A stretch of 64,000 bases of DNA from assembly GCA_965153355.1 (NCBI GenBank), contig OZ231126.1, forward strand, positions 50,158,001 to 50,222,000, in the 5' to 3' direction. The notes below the pieces were generated by a model. That model had not been told where the DNA came from. It made no database searches and saw nothing but the letters and a program-made list of their open reading frames with translations. This stretch comes from Flaccisagitta enflata (Eukaryota > Chaetognatha > Sagittoidea > Aphragmophora). Position numbers and translations under genes: made by a program. Below, one piece after another: positions 14,081-30,927 of this stretch (the stretch's first letter is position 1; each line of letters opens with the position of its first letter).

Positions 14081-15993
14081 ATGGAGAAGCCGAAAGAAGT
14101 CGAAATGCGGAGTCCGGCCGAGTCGGATGACGACAACATGTCCGTCCAAGACTCGGACGACGACGACAACGACTATCAGGTGGGTGGAACTGATATGGGT
14201 CAATTATTGTGTTTCGTTGATGTTGAGGTATTGATCATATTGAACTGTATTGTATGTACACCGTACTTGATATATTGATATGATAATTGGTGATTGCCGA
14301 TTGGTTACGTGAGGAACGACAGCGGCGTAAGGTTTCCCTCTAAAACAGAGCCTGCAAAAATTGTAATGACTCGGTTACATTATTTTGTCGTAGTGACTAT
14401 CGGTTACGTCATTTTGCTTTGGTCTTTCAGGATTACTATAACCAAACCGATGACATTGGCGATGATAACATCTTCGATAAAGACCCGGAATACTTCGAAT
14501 ATCACTTGGGTAAAATGGCTTCCTTGACTATAAGCTGTTTGGACTGTATGCCATACAGTATGGGGATATTGAGGATTATGAAATAAAAGATATTCACCTT
14601 AGACCAGACTATGTTGAATTGAATCCAAAAAAGTTCAATAAGGAACAGCCGCCCAAGGGCAATATGTGGTCAGCGATACCCGTTGTCCTGCTTTGTAAGT
14701 TGGTTATTGTAGGTGATGGTTAGCAGGGTAGCAGCTCTGAAGGGGATACAGTCTTGTAGAACACAGGCGGACTCTTGTTTGTTTGTTTGTTTGTTCATAC
14801 ATGATATGACGACCTGTGCTTGGCTTGGATTTTGGCATAAAAGCTTTTGTTTGAATATTGAGGTTGGAACTTAAGCCTTTAAGCTGGGATTTGAGCTGCG
14901 ACACTTGGATTTGAGCCTTGAGGCTTTGAGACTTGAGGCTTGGATTTTAGCCTTGAGGCTGGGATCTGAGTCTAGAGGTTTCGTTTTGAAGCTCAAGTCT
15001 GAGATTTGAGCCTTGAGCCTAGGATCTGAGTCTTGAGGTTTTAAGCTTGAAGGTCCAGATTTGAGCCTGGAGGCTGGGATTTTAGTCTCAGGGCTGGGAT
15101 TCGAGCCTTGAGAATGAGATTTGAGCCTCAAGGCGGGGATTTGAGCTTTTGGGCTTGGATTTGAACCTCAAGGCTGGGATTTGTGCCTTGGGGCTGGGAT
15201 TTGAGCCTTGATGCTGGGATTTAAGCCACAAACTGGCTGTCTGGAGGAGAAGGATGAACAGGCATAAGTCCCCCTGTGTTCTACAGGACATCGTCCCCTT
15301 TTGGGCCACTGCCTAAAAAGGCACTGAATGATGAAACTGACAGGTGAATTTTGGGAAAAATAACCTCATGCTGGCTGTCTAAGGGAGGGGGATGCTCCAA
15401 CAAAATTCCCCCTGTGTTCTACAGGACATCATTCCCTTTGGGGCCGCTGCCCAAAAAGGCACTGATGGACAAAACCGCGATGGATGAAATTCGAGGAAAT
15501 TACATACATTGATTACATCCTTTCAAAAATCCAGACAAATGAATTGTTGCCTAATTGAACTCAATTTGACTATCTCAGATAAGATTGTCGGAAAGATCAC
15601 AAATATGTTTGGAGGAAATGTCGACTCGGATGGAGATGGTGTCCCTGATGCAGAAGATGATGATGACGACAACGATGGCGTGCCAGATAGTGAAGGTAAT
15701 TTCAGTACTTTGAAAATGTTGTATTCTTTGCAGTGATCTATCAAAACTAATTCCCCTTGGTTAATTACTATAGAACCCAATTTTTGTTTTGTTTTGTTCT
15801 TACAATAATATTCAAAAGCTCATACCTTAGTAACTAATTTTCTCTTTTTGGGGTTATCAAAATTTCTTATGTAAAGATGACGATGACAATGGAAACGGGA
15901 TACCAGATAACCTTGAATTAGACACTGATGGCGACGGAATCCCAGATTACTTAGATGACGACGATGACAATGATGGGATACCAGATGATGAAG
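14081..15993 (+). CDS. acidic protein with thrombospondin-3-like Ca-binding repeats (5' exons, 3' end not found)
   Basis: Four exons can be joined: 14081-14179, 14431-14509, 15579-15695 and 15877-15993. The first intron is phase 0; the others are all phase 1, completing a GAT codon (G|AT). All borders have AG and GT. The start ATG gives MEKPKEVEMRSPAES followed by an Asp-rich stretch. Exon 2 reads DPEYFEYHL. Exons 3 and 4 each carry DxDxDG repeats such as DSDGDGVPD, DDDDDNDGVPD and LDTDGDGIPDYLDDDDD, as in Ca-binding thrombospondin type 3 loops but without their cysteines. There is no signal peptide or membrane segment, so a soluble intracellular protein is likely. Exons 3 and 4 are both exactly 117 nt and similar, pointing to exon duplication. 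I do not recognise an orthologue. Reading continues past 15993, but no convincing next exon was found. Confidence 0.75.
14668..15470 (+). mobile_element. M-family element (ACAGG-end variant) in intron 2 of the acidic gene
   Basis: The left end GGTCAGCGATACCCGTTG and inner motif GTCTTGTAGAACACAGGCGG lead into a 20-bp minisatellite (14870-15235, units like GGGATTTGAGCCTTGAGGCT). The right inner end CCCCCTGTGTTCTACAGGAC is present twice (about 15270 and 15408). This is the variant of the family whose inner ends carry CTGTAGAACACAG instead of CTATGCTTTCACAC. Confidence 0.65.
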
Positions 15994-16269
15994 GTAAACG
16001 CAAATGGTTTACTAAATTAGTTTTGCTAAACGGAACGCTGAGTGATGCGCCTAGTACTTAGTCAGTGAGGGCTAACAAGGCCCTCTTTCATATTTTTCTG
16101 TTTGGGTATGATGAGGTTTTTTGCTCCACTAGTCATACACGATAGAAGCTTTGTCGACTAGAAGAGCGAAACATTCCAGTAAATTCATTTTCTAACAAAG
16201 GCTTGTCAGATTGGCTTGGGATTCTCGGTATGCCTCTAATTTGCGTCAGGAAGACCAGGTTTTAGGCCA

Positions 16270-16271
<2 letters not shown>

Positions 16272-16340
<69 letters not shown>
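16272..16340. repeat. (TG)n microsatellite
   Basis: TG dinucleotide run of about 65 bp. Confidence 0.95.
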
Positions 16341-16344
<4 letters not shown>

Positions 16345-16999
16345 TATGTACGTGTAAAATAACTGGGATGAGAGCAAAACAGGACGTATCTTTAAGTAGA
16401 ATTTCGGCCTTGTTCACCCTTTTATTTGTTCGTCCACAAACGCGCGCTTCGGCATCCATTACCTGAAGCGCCTCTGTTTACTAGATGTATGGTTTATACA
16501 TTGCACCATTCCCATGGCAACAAGCCGGTTATCATTTTTCATTTGCATGGCTGGGAGATCGTTACTCATTACTGATGCTTCATAGAGAGGAGACCCGACC
16601 ATTACAAAATGTTATGGGTGTTTCTCGTATGCACACCGCGGATCAGTTCACCAGATACTAGTGCAAATATGAAATTCCAACGAATGTCATTTCTCATTTC
16701 ATTCTATGTCAGGTTTTCTCGTTTCTTTCCTTTTAAATGCATCTCATTGCTTAATTGAGCAATTGAGCCGTTTTCTTATTCATTCATGACTGTCATAAAA
16801 TGGCCTACTTCAGGCTGCCATGCCATCAATCTTTCCCATCATTGAACACGGTCAACAGCGTCTACGGTACAGCGCATATGGGCTATTGATCCTGGCCTAG
16901 ACCTTGAGTTACAATCAATTCAATTTCTTACCGAGTTGATGAGATATCAACGAAACTGAAATAAAAAGCAGCTCATATATCACTCCACTTATCAGAGAA
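16341..16999. other. no gene seen
   Basis: Unique-looking sequence without supported exons on either strand. Confidence 0.45.
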
Positions 17000-17171
17000 A
17001 ACAAGGCCAACACCTATAAGTCGCGTGCGAGACTGACTTGGAATGACTTAGTATACTCTTAAATGACTTAAGGAAATAAAATTGATAAAAAAGTAAAAGT
17101 GTCACAGACAGACCAACGGACGGACGGACCGACGGACAAAGCAGTGTGTAGAGTCGCGTGCACGGGACTAA
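17000..17171 (+). mobile_element. H-family hairpin-ended repeat, diverged
   Basis: Head AACAAGGCC, box AAGTCGCGTGCGAGAC, CGGA/CCGA core at 17110-17140 and terminal GAGTCGCGTGCACGGGACTA. The middle is unlike other copies. Confidence 0.6.
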
Positions 17172-17250
17172 GAATAGTACGGGGGCTTAACTTTGATAGC
17201 CTAAAAAAAGAATAAAAAAAGAAAAAAAAAAGAAAGACCATTACGCCCTC

Positions 17251-18867
17251 GGGAAAATCTCGTTATTCAGATTTTTCTAAGTCGCGTTACTTAGAATTTC
17301 ACTTTTTTCTCATAACTCAGATTCTATGTTATGAGAATTTAACAATTTTGTTATTTCTCATAACTCAGATTGTCTGTTTTTCTATCTTTTTCTCATAACT
17401 TAGATTTTTCTAAATTGATGTTTTGTAGTCTTCTTTATCCCTCCTCCTTTTCCTCTCTCTCTCTCCTCCTTTCCTCCTTTTTATCTTCTATTCTTCTCTC
17501 TTTTCTCTTCTCATACTCTTTTTTTCCTGTTTGGAGGGGTGTGTATGGTGGTGTGTGTGTGTGTGTGTGTGTTGTGCTAAATTTGTTCTTTATTTTTTTT
17601 TCATTTCCACGATTGATAGTCTTCGATACACCGGCATATTATCCAAGCAGCCCGGCCAGAAAAATGGTGAGCCCCTCTGCTGGCTCCCCCTAGTTGGGCT
17701 CCCCTCCCCCTTCAGCCCCCTCCTTTACTCTTAATATTTCAACTTTTGCAATATTTTTCTACTGCCTTAAAGTTTGTTCCAGTGCTGAAACTTTAGCCTC
17801 CAGAATTTGTAACTTGAATAGAACCTTTTTTTTCACTTTCTTATTTTATTTTGTTTTTATTTCCCTCTTTTTTTCTTTCTTGATTTCTCTTTCTTTTTCT
17901 TTTTTTTCCATTTTTTTTTCTTTTTTTCTTTTTTTTTTCTTTTTTTTTGAATCACCGAGGCTCTCACAGATCCCACTGGTGCCCGGGCCTCCTATCTCAG
18001 ATGAGGTGACCCCCCTCGGGCCGGGCCTGCATCCACGGATTGCATATGGTTAGCGGTATCCATTGCCCTGCTTCATTGCTGTTTTAAAGTAGTGAGGTCA
18101 GAGCAGGGACATATGAAAGTTGGACAACATTACTACTCAACAATATCTAAAATAAGGACAAGAGCCTTTGGAGCTCTTACTGGTTTTTAATCCGGACCCA
18201 TCACAACTATCCTTTAAATTTCTGAAAAAACATTCCCTCTTCAGGAATTATCATAGGACTTGTCAAAAGCTATGCAAAAATTAGAAAAGGGTAACCAATT
18301 TCTTTCTATACATGAGATATGCAGACCACAAGAAAACACTTGATAAATATGGCGACCATATGAAGAGACCATATCCATCTGGGCACCTTCTTATACTCCT
18401 CATATACCAAAGATAGCAAGAAACTCAAACTCTCTTCCTCCTGAAACAACCCTCTCAAAAATCCTATGTCAACCCCAAAATATATAACGGTTCACTCATT
18501 TGTTATTCAAAACTTCGGCTCAGTGTCCATTCTATGTACTCCACAATTACGAAATTGTGATTTTACCTTGGATGATAGAGCCGAGCTATTGGTGACAGTG
18601 GGTCAACAAGCTAGTTGTTAGCTCCGTCAGGAATACTAATCAATTAATCAATGGGCAATTAGAGAGAGAGGCAAACCGACAAACAGGTAAAAAAAGAATG
18701 AAAGAAATGATAGAGAAAAATTCTCATAACTTAGATTCTGAATAATGAGAAAAAGATAGAAACATAGACAATCTGAGTTATGAGAATATAATTCTCATCA
18801 CTAAGAATCTGAATGATGAGAATTTTAAAATTCTCGCCACTCAGATTCTAAGTAACACGACCTACCC
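17251..18867. mobile_element. hAT-like foldback element with 8-bp target duplication
   Basis: Flanked by exact ACGCCCTC duplications (17243-17250 and 18868-18875). The arms are inverted: GTTACTTAGAAT near 17285-17300 against ATTCTAAGTAAC near 18847-18857, with several CTCATAACTCAGATT words inverted in the right arm as AATCTGAGTTATGAG. The 1617-bp interior holds a pyrimidine tract (17440-17530), a block related to 59020-59060 (GGGCCTCCTATCTCAGATGA) and a block shared with 27310-27365. No transposase frame. Confidence 0.7.
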
Positions 18868-18950
18868 ACGCCCTCGATGTAGTTCATAAGTTGAACTTTA
18901 CACATATAAACTGGTCGTGAACCGGTTAATGCGATGTAATATCACGCGGT

Positions 18951-21113
<2,163 letters not shown>

Positions 21114-21119
<6 letters not shown>

Positions 21120-21227
21120 AAAGAAAGTAAAAAAGAAAGAAAGAAAGAAAAAGAGAAAAAAAGAAAGAAAGAAAGAAAGAAAGAGAGAAAGAAAGAAAGA
21201 AAGAAAGAAAGAAAAGAAAGAAAGAAA

Positions 21228-21271
<44 letters not shown>

Positions 21272-21280
21272 AATAAAGAA
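21114..21280. repeat. (AAAG)n microsatellite
   Basis: Purine tetranucleotide run directly following the (GA)n end of the satellite array. Confidence 0.9.
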
Positions 21281-23203
<1,923 letters not shown>

Positions 23204-23379
23204 ATTTTAGTTCCCCATTCCTTCCCTTCCCTTCGTCACCGTCGAGGACCGTTAACGATCTTCCCTCTCTTTGCAGACCTACAATTCGCTTCCGGCTAAT
23301 GGAGGTTAGAACCCAAGGGTACCATCACTCTGTATTTACTGTTAAGGAATATACAAGAATAACCTATACACATACAGTA

Positions 23380-23971
23380 CAGTATGATTTTTTTGGAATG
23401 CAACATAAGAAACCTATATATCTCCGCTCCTGAGCATCGTAGCAAGATGGGGATTGCACCATTGGGTAGAGCACGAAAAACTATTTTTTCTATGTTTTTT
23501 CTGATATCGGGATGCAATATGAAGTATCTCTACCACCAAGCCAGTAAAAACATTGACATCTTTAACATCTTGAAATTGGCTGTCTGATTATCCGTCTAAA
23601 AAAGATGAGGAAGACCAGTTGATCAAATAATTGGTGATCATGAGACCAACTGAATCATAATACAAATATTTTCTAAAGTCTGTCCAGAAAATCACATGGA
23701 AGCCCCTTGATTGCTAATCATTTAATCAACTGAACCTCCTCATTCATTTTGGAGAGAGAATTAGACAGCCAATTTCTTGATGTTAGAGATGTCAATGTAT
23801 TTACTAGCATTGTGGTAGAAATATTTCATGATGCATCATGATGTCAGAAAAAAAACACAGAAAAAATAGTTTTTCGTGCTCTATCCAATGGTGCAATCCG
23901 CATCTTGCTACTATGCTCAGGAGCGGAGATATATAGGTTTCTTATGTTGCATTCCAAAAAAAATCATATTG
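23380..23971. mobile_element. Tc1/mariner-like foldback MITE, TA-flanked
   Basis: The ends TA|CAGTATGATTTTTTTGGAAT and ATTCCAAAAAAAATCATATTG|TA bound inverted arms of about 200 bp with roughly 90% identity. They share ATCTCCGCTCCTGAGCAT and its complement, and GAGCACGAAAAACTATTTTT. TA on both sides and CA-starting termini fit Tc1/mariner. No transposase frame; the short frames in the arms mirror each other. Confidence 0.65.
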
Positions 23972-24420
23972 TATCTATTTATATAGCAGTATACTATAAA
24001 ACTCTGAAGTGATATTTTGGAAGAGACTTATCCGACGTAGAGCGAGGGAAATAAAAGATGTATTTTTGAGATAGTTAACAAATGGGATGTTTGAGAACAA
24101 ATTATGCCTGTGGATATAGGGCAACCGTGAGGAATGAAGGCGAAAAACAAAAGGAATAGAAGGAAAAATGAAAGGCAGTGATAAATGGAGGGGAATGGAA
24201 CGCAAAGATAGAAAACGGTTTACATTGTAATAGGGGGGTTGAGGGTCTCGTGTATTGATTATACAAGGGATGGAAGGAGAAGGGATGAACCAATAGATGG
24301 ACAGATAGGCAGACAGACGGACGGACGGACGGAGGAAAACAACCTCTAGATTCTAGCTTGCAAGTAAAAAGAAAGGGGCAGTCGGAATTACTTATACTGA
24401 GAGGTAGCAAAGATAGATAG

Positions 24421-24720
<300 letters not shown>

Positions 24721-25944
24721 AGCGAAGGAATGAATGAATGAACGAAAAGAAGAAATCAAGAAAGAAAGGGGAAAAAAAGGGAGAAAAAAGTAAAACAGCA
24801 GTAAGGAGTAAAAAAACAGGAAAGATGGCTTGTTAATAGCTGTTTGTTGACAAGAAAATGGGTTTCACTACAAAAGCAAAACAGTCATTTGTAAAGAAAG
24901 AGTCTCAAGAGTGCAAAAGAAACTCGGGTCGCCACCGACTTTTCCGTTTCGCTGCTTTTCAAGTTTACAGACTTGGCATTTCTCGTCCCAGACGCACATG
25001 AATCACTTTGGACGATGACTGCACGGTTCGCGATTCTTACAAAATTCCACAACAGAATCTCTTTCACTACAGATATGACATTGATCAAACGCCTGTTTTA
25101 CTTTTGATAATGGCTGTACTGTTCGTTATCTTTACGGAACAATCTCCCGCTTAATGAGCTGCTCACACAGACGCCTTTTTTCTTTTTTTGATGATGACCG
25201 CACTGTTAGCGATTTGTATACAAAAGACAGATTGTTTTTCAGGGCATGGATCGAGTATGAACCTGTTTAGATAGTTGATTTAGTATGAAGATTTTCTGTA
25301 ATTGTCAAGGGAGATCTTTTGGCATAATGGAACTGGTCAAGCTTTCTAGTCAGAAAGAAACAACAAACAACTTCTTCCAATTTCACCATTTCTACAACAT
25401 TCTCACCGTGCCAGCAAACTGTGTTGGATCTAGTTAAATTATACTTTACAAACTAGTCAGCCAGACAGATTTGAACTTATGATGGCGCACCATGATGAAG
25501 TAAATGATGACGCATCTTTAGTTTTGAGAAACAGGGTAGATCTAGACTCCAGAGAGCGCGATGCGGTTCCATACAAAGACGGCGTCAACCCTTTGCTTTG
25601 CTTGAGGAGCGAGCCAGACGCACGCAGCACTCTGGTGACAAACAAAAGGTAAAAGAAAATACAGGCACACATGACAAAACGCTGATGCAAACGGAAATGG
25701 AGTGACGACCTCTCTAGGGAATGGATCGAAGCGTTCGAAGAAACGGAGAGACGGAGGGGGCATTAAACAAAAAATAGAGTAAAACGACAAGTTTAAGTGC
25801 CAAAGTAATTCTCCCCCTATCGCACTAAGCATCAGATAAGTTTGTTTTAGCGATACCATTCAAAGTTTCAAAAAAGCGAATTCAGCGGTAACTTTCGCGA
25901 CACCTCACTCGGGAAAGTCAGGACACCATCTAACTATGGCAAAA
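24721..25944. other. no gene seen; degenerate triplicated block on the minus strand
   Basis: On the reverse strand between about 25260 and 24960 there are three loosely similar segments (CGAACCGTGCAGTCATCG, CGAACAGTACAGCCATTATC, CTAACAGTGCGGTCATCATC). In one frame they give Cys/His-spaced peptides such as CHICSERD and CQVCKLEK, broken by stops. This may be a decayed zinc-binding domain or only a tandem repeat. The minus-strand frame at 25542-25859 has no recognisable family. Confidence 0.3.
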
Positions 25945-26215
25945 ATAATAGTCGCAAAAGCGTCAGATGGTCAGCGGTACCCGTTGCCCCTAAAATAGTG
26001 AATGTTTGATGTGAAATTGAGAGGGGCAGCGGCCCCGAAGGAGCAGATGACCTATGCTTGGCTAGAATTGGAGTATTGAGGAGGGATTTTAGCCCCAAGG
26101 AAGGGATTGGAGCTATGAGGTTGGAATTGGAGCAATGATGATGGGGTTGGAAAATTCCCATGTGCAAAAGCATAGGTCATTGACCCCTTCGGGACTGCTG
26201 CTCTGCTCCCAGGCC
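25945..26215 (+). mobile_element. M-family inverted-repeat element, short copy
   Basis: Left end AATAGTCGCAAAAGCGTCAG and GGTCAGCGGTACCCGTTGCC; inner motif GGGGCAGCGGCCCCGAAGGA then GATGACCTATGC. Only a few core units are present. The inner right end GTGCAAAAGCATAGGTCATT is followed by the complement of the GGCAGCGGCC motif. The outer right end is lost. Confidence 0.65.
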
Positions 26216-26483
26216 AATCTCCAGGCCAATGAACCCGACTGCATCGAGTGTAAGAATAAAAGACTGCGCGCCACATGTCTCTCTGAAAGAGAGAGTTGGT
26301 TCCGGGCAAAATGAAGTGAAGCTATTTGAAAATGGAGAGAGACGATTGTTTGGAATGAAGAACGTCAAAAACGCGTCGCCCGCGTTTTCCTTTTTCCCCT
26401 CAAATGATCATTGAGCGAATGATTATGAGACTTTAACGCCGGGAGTTTCCTTTCAAAAGGGTCTCTGATAGAATGGGGAGGGC

Positions 26484-26730
<247 letters not shown>

Positions 26731-27131
26731 GAAGAAACGGTATGAGATGAGGAGACGGGGGAAAGAGACATGATGCTAGGATCGATGCCAAAAGAAATTA
26801 AAAGAAGTTGAAGCGCTGCCAAAGTCTCATTGGATTTTAGTTTTCGACGGACGATAAACAAATCATCAAATGTCAAAAGCACCATAATTCCCCTCTTTTG
26901 AGCTTCGTTGCTTTCTTCTTTTGAAGCAAGAAAAGCGAGATAACTAACTGAGTTTGAGAAGTTGTTTGCTCATGAAAGACTTGTCATGAGCATGTCGTGT
27001 GGTTGTCAACGGCGTGATCCTTTGGTGAAAGCGTTTATTCGATCAAATGAAAAAAAACAAACATAACGAACACTTTTTTGGAAAGTCGTAATGGCAGAAT
27101 CATCGCTCCCTGTGCAATAAATAGAAAACAA

Positions 27132-27133
<2 letters not shown>

Positions 27134-27204
<71 letters not shown>
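27134..27204. repeat. (GATA)n microsatellite
   Basis: GATA tetranucleotide run of about 70 bp. Confidence 0.95.
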
Positions 27205-27205
<1 letters not shown>

Positions 27206-27377
27206 TGATAGAATCACAAGGAAACAACTTTTAGAAATAATTAATTCTAAAGCACTAAAATTATTCAATTTTTTTTAAATGAAAGAATATAACACATATA
27301 TGTGAAATGTACAACATTACTACTAAACCAAACTAAAATAAGGACCAGAGCCTTAGGAGCTCTAACTTGTGCTAAAA

Positions 27378-27510
27378 AACAAGGCCCAAAAGGCCGAGGG
27401 GTGCTCCGGGTGGATCGCTAAACGTTTGCGTGACTGACCAACCAACCGACAAACCAACCAACCAACGGACGGACACGACCGGATATAGAGGTGCGTAAAC
27501 ACCCCTAAAA
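27378..27510 (+). mobile_element. H-family repeat, GGGGTG subfamily
   Basis: Head AACAAGGCCCAAAAGGCC, box GAGGGGTGCTCCGGGTGG, (CCAA)n core, and 3' hairpin AGGTGCGTAAACACCCCT followed by AAAACC. The box keeps the GGGGTG found in the reverse complement of this copy's own hairpin. Confidence 0.7.
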
Positions 27511-28286
27511 CCTGGGAAGTCTCAATAGCTAGACCATCGTGGTCAGTCACCAACCCTTTAATCGCTCGTTAAAGCGTTGCACGTTACGGTATGAATCCTT
27601 ATGTTTTGATTCACTGTTTTAATCATTTTGTGATTATTATTATTATCATTTTTCTTTTTTTTTTATTCATGATCTGCGTGACGATGATCTGTGTAGGAGT
27701 AGGCATTGTCTTCCGGCAATGTTTATGATCCAACAATCTGTTGAGTTGCGCTGATCCTTCTATTGTGTTTTTTATGAATATACAATCTTACTACAACTCT
27801 GGCATGAACAATTGGGATGTTATGATGCTGGAATAAGTTGAGGTGCGCTCTGCATCATTTTACAACTTACTACTACTGTTGCAGTTGCAGAATAAAAGTG
27901 GCTCTGGCAGTTTGTCTCAAACACAGACATAATACATCCAATCGAAAAACGGATCAATATATTTGCCGAGTGTTTAGACTGATATTATATGAGGTAACCT
28001 TTGACCCAGACGCGCTTTTGCCTCATCCCAAGACAGCTGAGTTTCATTTCTATTCCAAATGAAAAAAAGGGAAACAGAAAAAAAAAAGAGAAAGAGAAAG
28101 AGAAAGAGGCAGAAAAAAATGAGTTGTTTGAATGAAAAATCTGCACCAAGAGCAATCTCTGGGGAAATCGCATCGGGGATTCGAAAAAGAAGATGAAGAA
28201 ATTACAGGAGATGAAAAAAGTTTCAGAAGATGGAAAAAAATAGTTCCAGAAGATGAAGAAGAACAAGAAGAAGAAGCAGGAAAAGA
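27511..28286. other. no gene seen
   Basis: Unique DNA with a purine-rich stretch at 28060-28270. No exon supported. Confidence 0.4.
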
Positions 28287-28456
28287 AACAAGGCCGGATA
28301 TACGACAATCCAGTCGCGGACGGTTGGGCAGGAGCTGTAATGCGAAAACCGCTCGCAACTCAAAAATGTTATGGACGGACGGACGGACGGACGAACGGAC
28401 GAACGGACGGAAGGACGGACGGGGCAATGTGTAGGGTCGCGTGTCCGCGACTAGAA
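28287..28456 (+). mobile_element. H-family repeat, AGTCGCGGAC subfamily
   Basis: Head AACAAGGCCGGATATACG, box CAGTCGCGGACGGTTGGG, GGGCAGGAGC, (GGAC)n core at 28371-28425, and 3' hairpin GTCGCGTGTCCGCGACTAG. Box GTCGCGGAC equals the complement of the hairpin's distal arm plus loop. Confidence 0.75.
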
Positions 28457-28891
28457 ATGAGTAAGATAGAAAAGTGGGGAAAACGTAAAGGGGAGAAAAA
28501 AGGTAAAAAAGATAGAAAATGTGCTAGCGCAGCGTATAAAACGCGCGGTAAACTCGGAACACGGGCGTAGTGTTCGAGTACCAGTCAGTATGGGTTCCCA
28601 AAGCCCTTTTTTACGGTAAATGTCTTTACAAGCATGACTAATTAGGGAAAAGCAACCATTGTTTTAATGATCATGCTATGTATGGTTCTGTAGAACACTT
28701 TAACTTTTTCTCTCCCATTTTTTCACATGATTCAATTTTTTGCGCACCATAACCACCCACCCTTTCCTACTCTCCCCCTCCCCCCTTTGAAAATAAAGAA
28801 TGAAAGAAAAGAATAAGTATCAAAACGGTGGAAAGGCAATCAATAAAAGCCTTCTTGGTATTTTTTTCATTTGTTGGCGAATCGTGTATAG

Positions 28892-29198
28892 TAGGGTGGT
28901 CACGAAATAGGGTCAAATTTCAAAAAATGATATACTTCAGTTTTTTGCCTAAAGGTACCAAAAAAGAAGGTTTTCCCACAAGTAGAGGTCTGTATTTGAA
29001 GATTAAACCATGGCGGCAAAACTATAGGCTTCCTATGGCAATAAAAAAATCCCCATAGCAACCCTATAGTTTTGCCGACAAGGTTTCTTGTTTGATTTCA
29101 CACCCCAGCTTGTGAGAAATCCTTCTTTTATTGGATATTTGTGAAAAGGGCTAAAGTATATCAATATATAAAATTTGACCCAATTCGGGACCACCCTA
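28892..29198. mobile_element. hAT-type MITE with 8-bp target duplication
   Basis: 307 bp, flanked by exact GTGTATAG duplications (28884-28891 and 29199-29206). Terminal inverted repeats TAGGGTGGTCACGAA and TTCGGGACCACCCTA are followed by inner repeats GGGTCAAATTT/AAATTTGACCC. A central inverted pair GGCAAAACTATAGG / CCTATAGTTTTGCC makes nearly the whole element self-complementary. The length, TAGGG-type ends and 8-bp duplication are classic for hAT MITEs. Confidence 0.85.
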
Positions 29199-29221
29199 GT
29201 GTATAGACGTGAAAATTCTGA

Positions 29222-29754
<533 letters not shown>

Positions 29755-30654
29755 GTCGCAAAAGCATTAGATGGTCAGCGGTACCCGTTGCCCCCATGTT
29801 AGTCTATGTGGATGTGTGAGCGTGAGAGGGGCAGCGGCCCCAAAGGGGCTAATGACCTATGCTCAGTAAGTTTGAAGGTTCTTGTCTGGAATTTGAGTAT
29901 AAATGCTGGGATGAGATTCTAGGCTAGGAATTAAGCCTTGAGGCTTGGATTTGAGTGTTGAGGCTGTTTTTTGAGCCTCAAAGCTGTTATTAGAGCCTCG
30001 AGGCTGTTATTTGAGCCTCATGACTGATTTGAGCCTTGTGGCTGGGATCTGAGCCTGGCGGCTGGGGTTTGAGCTCTGAGTTTGTGATTTTAGCCTCAAG
30101 GTTGGAATGTGAGCCTTGAGGCTGAAATTTGTGCCTTGAGATTGGGATTTGAGCCTCGAGGCTGGAATTTGGTCCAGGAGGCTGGGCTTTGAGCCTCAGG
30201 ATCCAAATTTGAGCCGTGGGACAAGGATTTGAGCCTTGAGATTAGGATTTGAGCCCTGAGACTGGGATTTGAGCCTGGAGGCTGGGATTTGGGCCTCAAG
30301 GCTGAGATTTAAGTTTTGAGGTTGGGTTTTGAGCCTCAACACTGGGATTTGAGCCTCATGGCTGGGATTTGAGCCTCATGGCCTGGAGGATGGGATTAGA
30401 ACCTGTGGGGTAGGATCTAGGCCTGAAAGGTAGGATTTATAACTCAAGGTTTGGATTTGAGCCTCAAGGCTTGGATTTTAGCCTCATGGCTCGGATTTGA
30501 GCCTCATGGCTGGGATTTGATATAAAGGCTGAGATCTGCCTTGAAGTTTGGATAAGAGCTTCAAAGGGGGTGGATAGACAGAGAAGAAGGAGGCGAAGGA
30601 GGAGGAAAAGGAGGAAGAATTTGTCCTGTGTGAAAGCATAGGTCATCGGCCCCT

Positions 30655-30655
<1 letters not shown>
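29755..30655 (+). mobile_element. M-family element with long minisatellite core
   Basis: Left end AATAGTCGCAAAAGCATTAG, GGTCAGCGGTACCCGTTGCC, then GGGGCAGCGGCCCCAAAGGG and ATGACCTATGC. From about 29900 to 30545 there are some 30 diverged copies of a 20-22 bp unit (GGGATTTGAGCCTCGAGGCT). The right inner end GTGTGAAAGCATAGGTCATC is present, but the outer right end is replaced by a (GA)n tract from 30655. Confidence 0.75.

Positions 30656-30927
<272 letters not shown>

Noticed and set aside
14081-14509. Ariadne-2 (ARIH2) N-terminus
   Set aside because: The acidic start and DPEYFEYHL loosely recall ARIH2, but the phase-matched next exons encode DxDxDG repeats and no RING/IBR exon is present.
23277-23300. 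Terminal exon of the acidic gene after the CTTTGCAG acceptor
   Set aside because: The acceptor is good and the phase fits, but only about seven codons precede the stop and no polyadenylation signal is nearby; chance cannot be excluded.
24885-25088. TRIM/B-box or other zinc-finger gene on the minus strand
   Set aside because: Cys/His spacing appears in only one frame, is broken by stops and is repeated in a degenerate tandem fashion; too weak to call.
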